From the NCBI GenBank assembly GCA_028276145.1, contig JAPYWX010000079.1:1-7070 (forward strand): a DNA stretch of 7,070 nucleotides, given 5' to 3'. How positions within the stretch are numbered: the first letter of the stretch is position 1; each line of letters starts with the position of its first letter. This DNA comes from Spirochaetota bacterium. GTDB taxonomy: Bacteria; Spirochaetota; Brevinematia; DTOW01. Below the pieces are notes generated by a model. It was not told the origin of the DNA. It was given only the letters and a program-made list of their open reading frames with translations, and made no database searches. Below, one piece after another: positions 5,491 to 7,070 of the stretch. A program made the translations under genes and the position numbers.

Positions 5491-5548
5491 ACAACAATAC
5501 CTCTTTTGACCCCCTTCGGGAGACTAGGAAAATAAAGGCTTTGAAAGC

Positions 5549-5591
5549 AGTGTGCAAGTTTTGCACAAAGAGTGTGAAAATTTTGCACAAA
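5549..5591 (+). promoter_or_regulatory. Tandem operator-like dyads 22 bp apart
   Basis: TGTGCAAGTTTTGCACA (5551-5567) is a perfect 7-bp inverted repeat with a GTT centre. TGTGAAAATTTTGCACA (5573-5589) is a near copy. With flanks, 5549-5569 and 5571-5591 agree at 19 of 21 positions. A period of 22 bp, about two helical turns, puts both on one face of the DNA. They lie about 105-140 bp upstream of the likely start of transcription for the gene at 5764. The binding protein is unknown; NtrC-like or CRP/FNR-like regulators are possible. Confidence 0.6.
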
Positions 5592-5657
5592 TTTTAAGGT
5601 TTGTTAAGATTCAGATTTACATTTAAACCTAGTATTTACCGAATATTATTTATGGTT

Positions 5658-5690
5658 TTGTTTAGTTGGCACGATTTTTGTATATATACT
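5658..5690 (+). promoter_or_regulatory. Promoter of the secreted-protein gene (sigma-54-like or sigma-70-like)
   Basis: TGGCACG (5667-5673), four bases, then TTGTA (5678-5682) matches the sigma-54 pattern TGGCACG-N4-TTGCW except that the -12 GC is GT. The sigma-70 reading is TTGTTT (5658-5663), a 17-bp spacer and TATATA (5681-5686). Both readings predict a start near 5693 and a leader of about 70 nt. The sequence alone does not decide between them. Confidence 0.5.
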
Positions 5691-5729
5691 TAATTGAATT
5701 AGTATTTTCACTTTAGTTTGAATTTTGAG

Positions 5730-5758
5730 CACCTCCTTAAAGGTTGTTTTTTAGAGGT
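5730..5758 (+). promoter_or_regulatory. Leader hairpin that could hide the ribosome binding site
   Basis: CACCTCCTT (5730-5738) equals the anti-Shine-Dalgarno end of 16S rRNA. ACCTC (5731-5735) can pair with GAGGT (5754-5758), which contains the AGAGG ribosome site of the gene at 5764. An alternative short hairpin, ACCT/AGGT (5731-5744), is followed by TGTTTTTT. Either fold could reduce expression; the stems are short. Confidence 0.35.
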
Positions 5759-5763
5759 TTTTT

Positions 5764-7070
5764 ATGAATATGAGAAGAGTTTTTGAGTTGATTGCCTTTA
5801 GTTTGGTTATTGCTAATTTTGCTTTTGCTTTAGATTTTACTGATGAGTTTGATGATGATAGTTATATACAAGTTCGTACTACTGCTATTACTAATTCTAC
5901 GAATTATATAGGGTATCCTAATGTTGATTATAACTATTCCTGGTATGGTGAGTGGGGAGATGTTGCTTACTATGGTGGGTACTTCTATGTGGTTTGGGTT
6001 GACCGTAGGTATGATGGTAATAACCAAGTATTTTTGACGAAGTTAGATACTTACGGAAATGTTGTGTTTTCAACTAACATTGAGGTTTCTATCGTAGGTA
6101 CAACTAATTCGTATTCTGAGATTTCTACTAGGCCTACTATAAGCGTGTTTGATGCTAATAGTATATACATTGCTTATTCTCTATTTAGGTATGGTTCTTA
6201 TAGAGTTATTGTCACAAAGTGGCAGGATACGGGTAGTAGCCTTAATTTGATTTGGTCAATAAGGGCTGATAATGGTTTTGGTGATCAAGTTTCGTATACT
6301 CCTGTTTTGTATAAGCTTTTCTCTACAGTTGGAGCGAATGGTGAACTTTATCTAGGGCAAGTTTGGAATAGAATAGGTAGCGGTGAAACATCTTGGATAT
6401 CTAAAATCAATCCTGATGGTACTCAATATTGGATTAGTAGCATAGATCCAGGTACCCAGTATATGACTACTTTTAATAGTGGTACTTTCATAATAGCAGG
6501 AGAGGTTATATATGATAGAGGATACATTTATGTTACAGGGCAGCATTGGATTTGGTCTCCATCTAGGGATTTTGGCGTAGGAATTAATAAAATCTCTACT
6601 AATAATACCTATGCTAGCCTATGGGGTAATGGTACTAACATTTCTGACAGAGGTATAGTGTATGATTATACTCGGGGAAATGCTCCTAAAGTTGATTTGA
6701 CTTTGGGTAGTGGTGGTGATATTTTTGCTGTTTTCTCTGATAAAAGAAATGGTAACATGGATGTTTTTATAACTAGGATTAATACAAACACGGGGGCTTT
6801 TGTTTGGTCTTCTCCAAGTGTTAGAGTGGTGGCTGGTGGTGATGGTAATCAAGAGTGCTCTTCTATTGTTGCTGATAGTACCGGAAATGTTTTTTATGTA
6901 TCATACATTGATGATTCTTCAGGTGTTAGAGTTTTGAAGATTGCTAAGGTTGATAATGCTGGTAATGTTTTAGGTACTATGACAGCTAGTGAATTTGTGT
7001 ATTCTGGTACCTTAGGAGTGGTACATCCGAAAATTTTTGTTGATTCATCTGGTGCTATCTATGTTTTCCT
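5764..7070 (+). CDS. Exported propeller-like repeat protein, 3'-truncated by window edge
   Basis: The frame is open from the ATG at 5764 to the end of the window, 435 codons without a stop. The ribosome site AGAGG (5753-5757) lies 6 nt upstream. Residues 1-22 form a signal peptide (MNMRRVFELIAFSLVIANFAFA), with likely cleavage before LDFTDEFDDDS. Residues about 55-80 are rich in Tyr and Trp. Blades of beta-propeller type recur: VWVDRRYDGNNQVFLTKLD around D80 and FSDKRNGNMDVFITRIN around D326. These resemble the WxDxRxGxxDIYxxR repeats of secreted propeller proteins. Weaker copies are YIAYSLFRYGSYRVIVTKW (about 135-153) and FYVSYIDDSSGVRVLKIAKVD (about 379-400). It is probably a surface or secreted binding protein; the ligand is unknown. 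Codons are strongly U-ending, as in the TPR gene. The C-terminus, which could carry an anchor, is outside the window. Confidence 0.8.
   Translation, partial: MNMRRVFELIAFSLVIANFAFALDFTDEFDDDSYIQVRTTAITNSTNYIGYPNVDYNYSWYGEWGDVAYYGGYFYVVWVDRRYDGNNQVFLTKLDTYGNVVFSTNIEVSIVGTTNSYSEISTRPTISVFDANSIYIAYSLFRYGSYRVIVTKWQDTGSSLNLIWSIRADNGFGDQVSYTPVLYKLFSTVGANGELYLGQVWNRIGSGETSWISKINPDGTQYWISSIDPGTQYMTTFNSGTFIIAGEVIYDRGYIYVTGQHWIWSPSRDFGVGINKISTNNTYASLWGNGTNISDRGIVYDYTRGNAPKVDLTLGSGGDIFAVFSDKRNGNMDVFITRINTNTGAFVWSSPSVRVVAGGDGNQECSSIVADSTGNVFYVSYIDDSSGVRVLKIAKVDNAGNVLGTMTASEFVYSGTLGVVHPKIFVDSSGAIYVF

Larger units (their letters stand above)
5277..5763 (+). other. Long intergenic region with repeats, terminator, operators and promoter
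   Basis: No gene is recognisable in these 487 bases. In order they hold four tandem GTGCT/AGCAC hairpin units (5277-5341), a possible long-range hairpin (5363-5408), two GAGGC/GCCTC hairpins (5413-5440), a strong terminator (5462-5490) and a short C-rich stretch (5509-5521). Two operator-like dyads (5549-5591), a promoter (5658-5690) and a leader with an anti-Shine-Dalgarno-like sequence (5730-5758) follow. The first half belongs to the 3' end of the cdaR transcript and the second half to the control region of the gene at 5764. Confidence 0.75.

Noticed and set aside
5509..5521. C-rich CCCCCTTCGGG as a UUCG-type hairpin or second terminator
   Set aside because: Only two or three base pairs form and no T-run follows.
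5730..5738. Minus-strand Shine-Dalgarno (AAGGAGGTG) starting a divergent gene
   Set aside because: No start codon at proper spacing leads into a frame of useful length on the minus strand.

Overview
The window is AT-rich (roughly one third GC by eye). Every recognisable gene lies on the + strand, and the coding strand is T- and G-rich with mostly U-ending codons. A FliM followed by a FliY-type switch protein (N-terminal switch motif, CheC-like middle, C-terminal FliN/SpoA domain), plus a membrane diadenylate cyclase paired with a YbbR protein, fits a spirochaete-like flagellated bacterium. Both pairings are known in spirochaetes (fliM-fliY in Treponema, cdaA beside a YbbR gene in Borrelia). 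This is inference; no rRNA or tRNA marker is present. 

Layout. Positions 2-865 hold fliM, which lacks its N-terminus at the window edge. Positions 870-1925 hold fliY, ending in an intrinsic terminator at 1971-1990. The gap 1926-2231 has no gene; it holds short palindromic repeats, a second terminator and a promoter. Next comes an apparent three-gene operon: a secreted transglutaminase-like/TPR protein (2232-3893), cdaA (3896-4687, 2 nt later) and a cdaR-like YbbR gene (4650-5276, overlapping cdaA by 38 nt). The gap 5277-5763 starts right after the cdaR stop with four tandem 17-18-bp hairpin units. It continues with GAGGC/GCCTC hairpins, a strong terminator (5462-5490), two near-identical operator-like dyads 22 bp apart, and a promoter with both sigma-54-like and sigma-70-like readings. 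It ends in a leader that carries an anti-Shine-Dalgarno-like sequence. A large exported protein with propeller-like repeats starts at 5764 and runs off the window end.

How the genes work together. FliM and FliY form the flagellar switch C-ring. CdaA makes c-di-AMP at the membrane and the YbbR protein is its likely regulator. The exported transglutaminase-like/TPR protein is tightly linked to them and may be part of an envelope-linked c-di-AMP module. The last gene has its own elaborate control region.

The most unusual content is non-coding. Two families of tiny hairpin units, GTGCT-N3-5-AGCAC (or a close variant) and GAGGC-N2-3-GCCTC, recur in both intergenic regions. The tandem dyads sit upstream of a sigma-54-like promoter at a typical enhancer distance.
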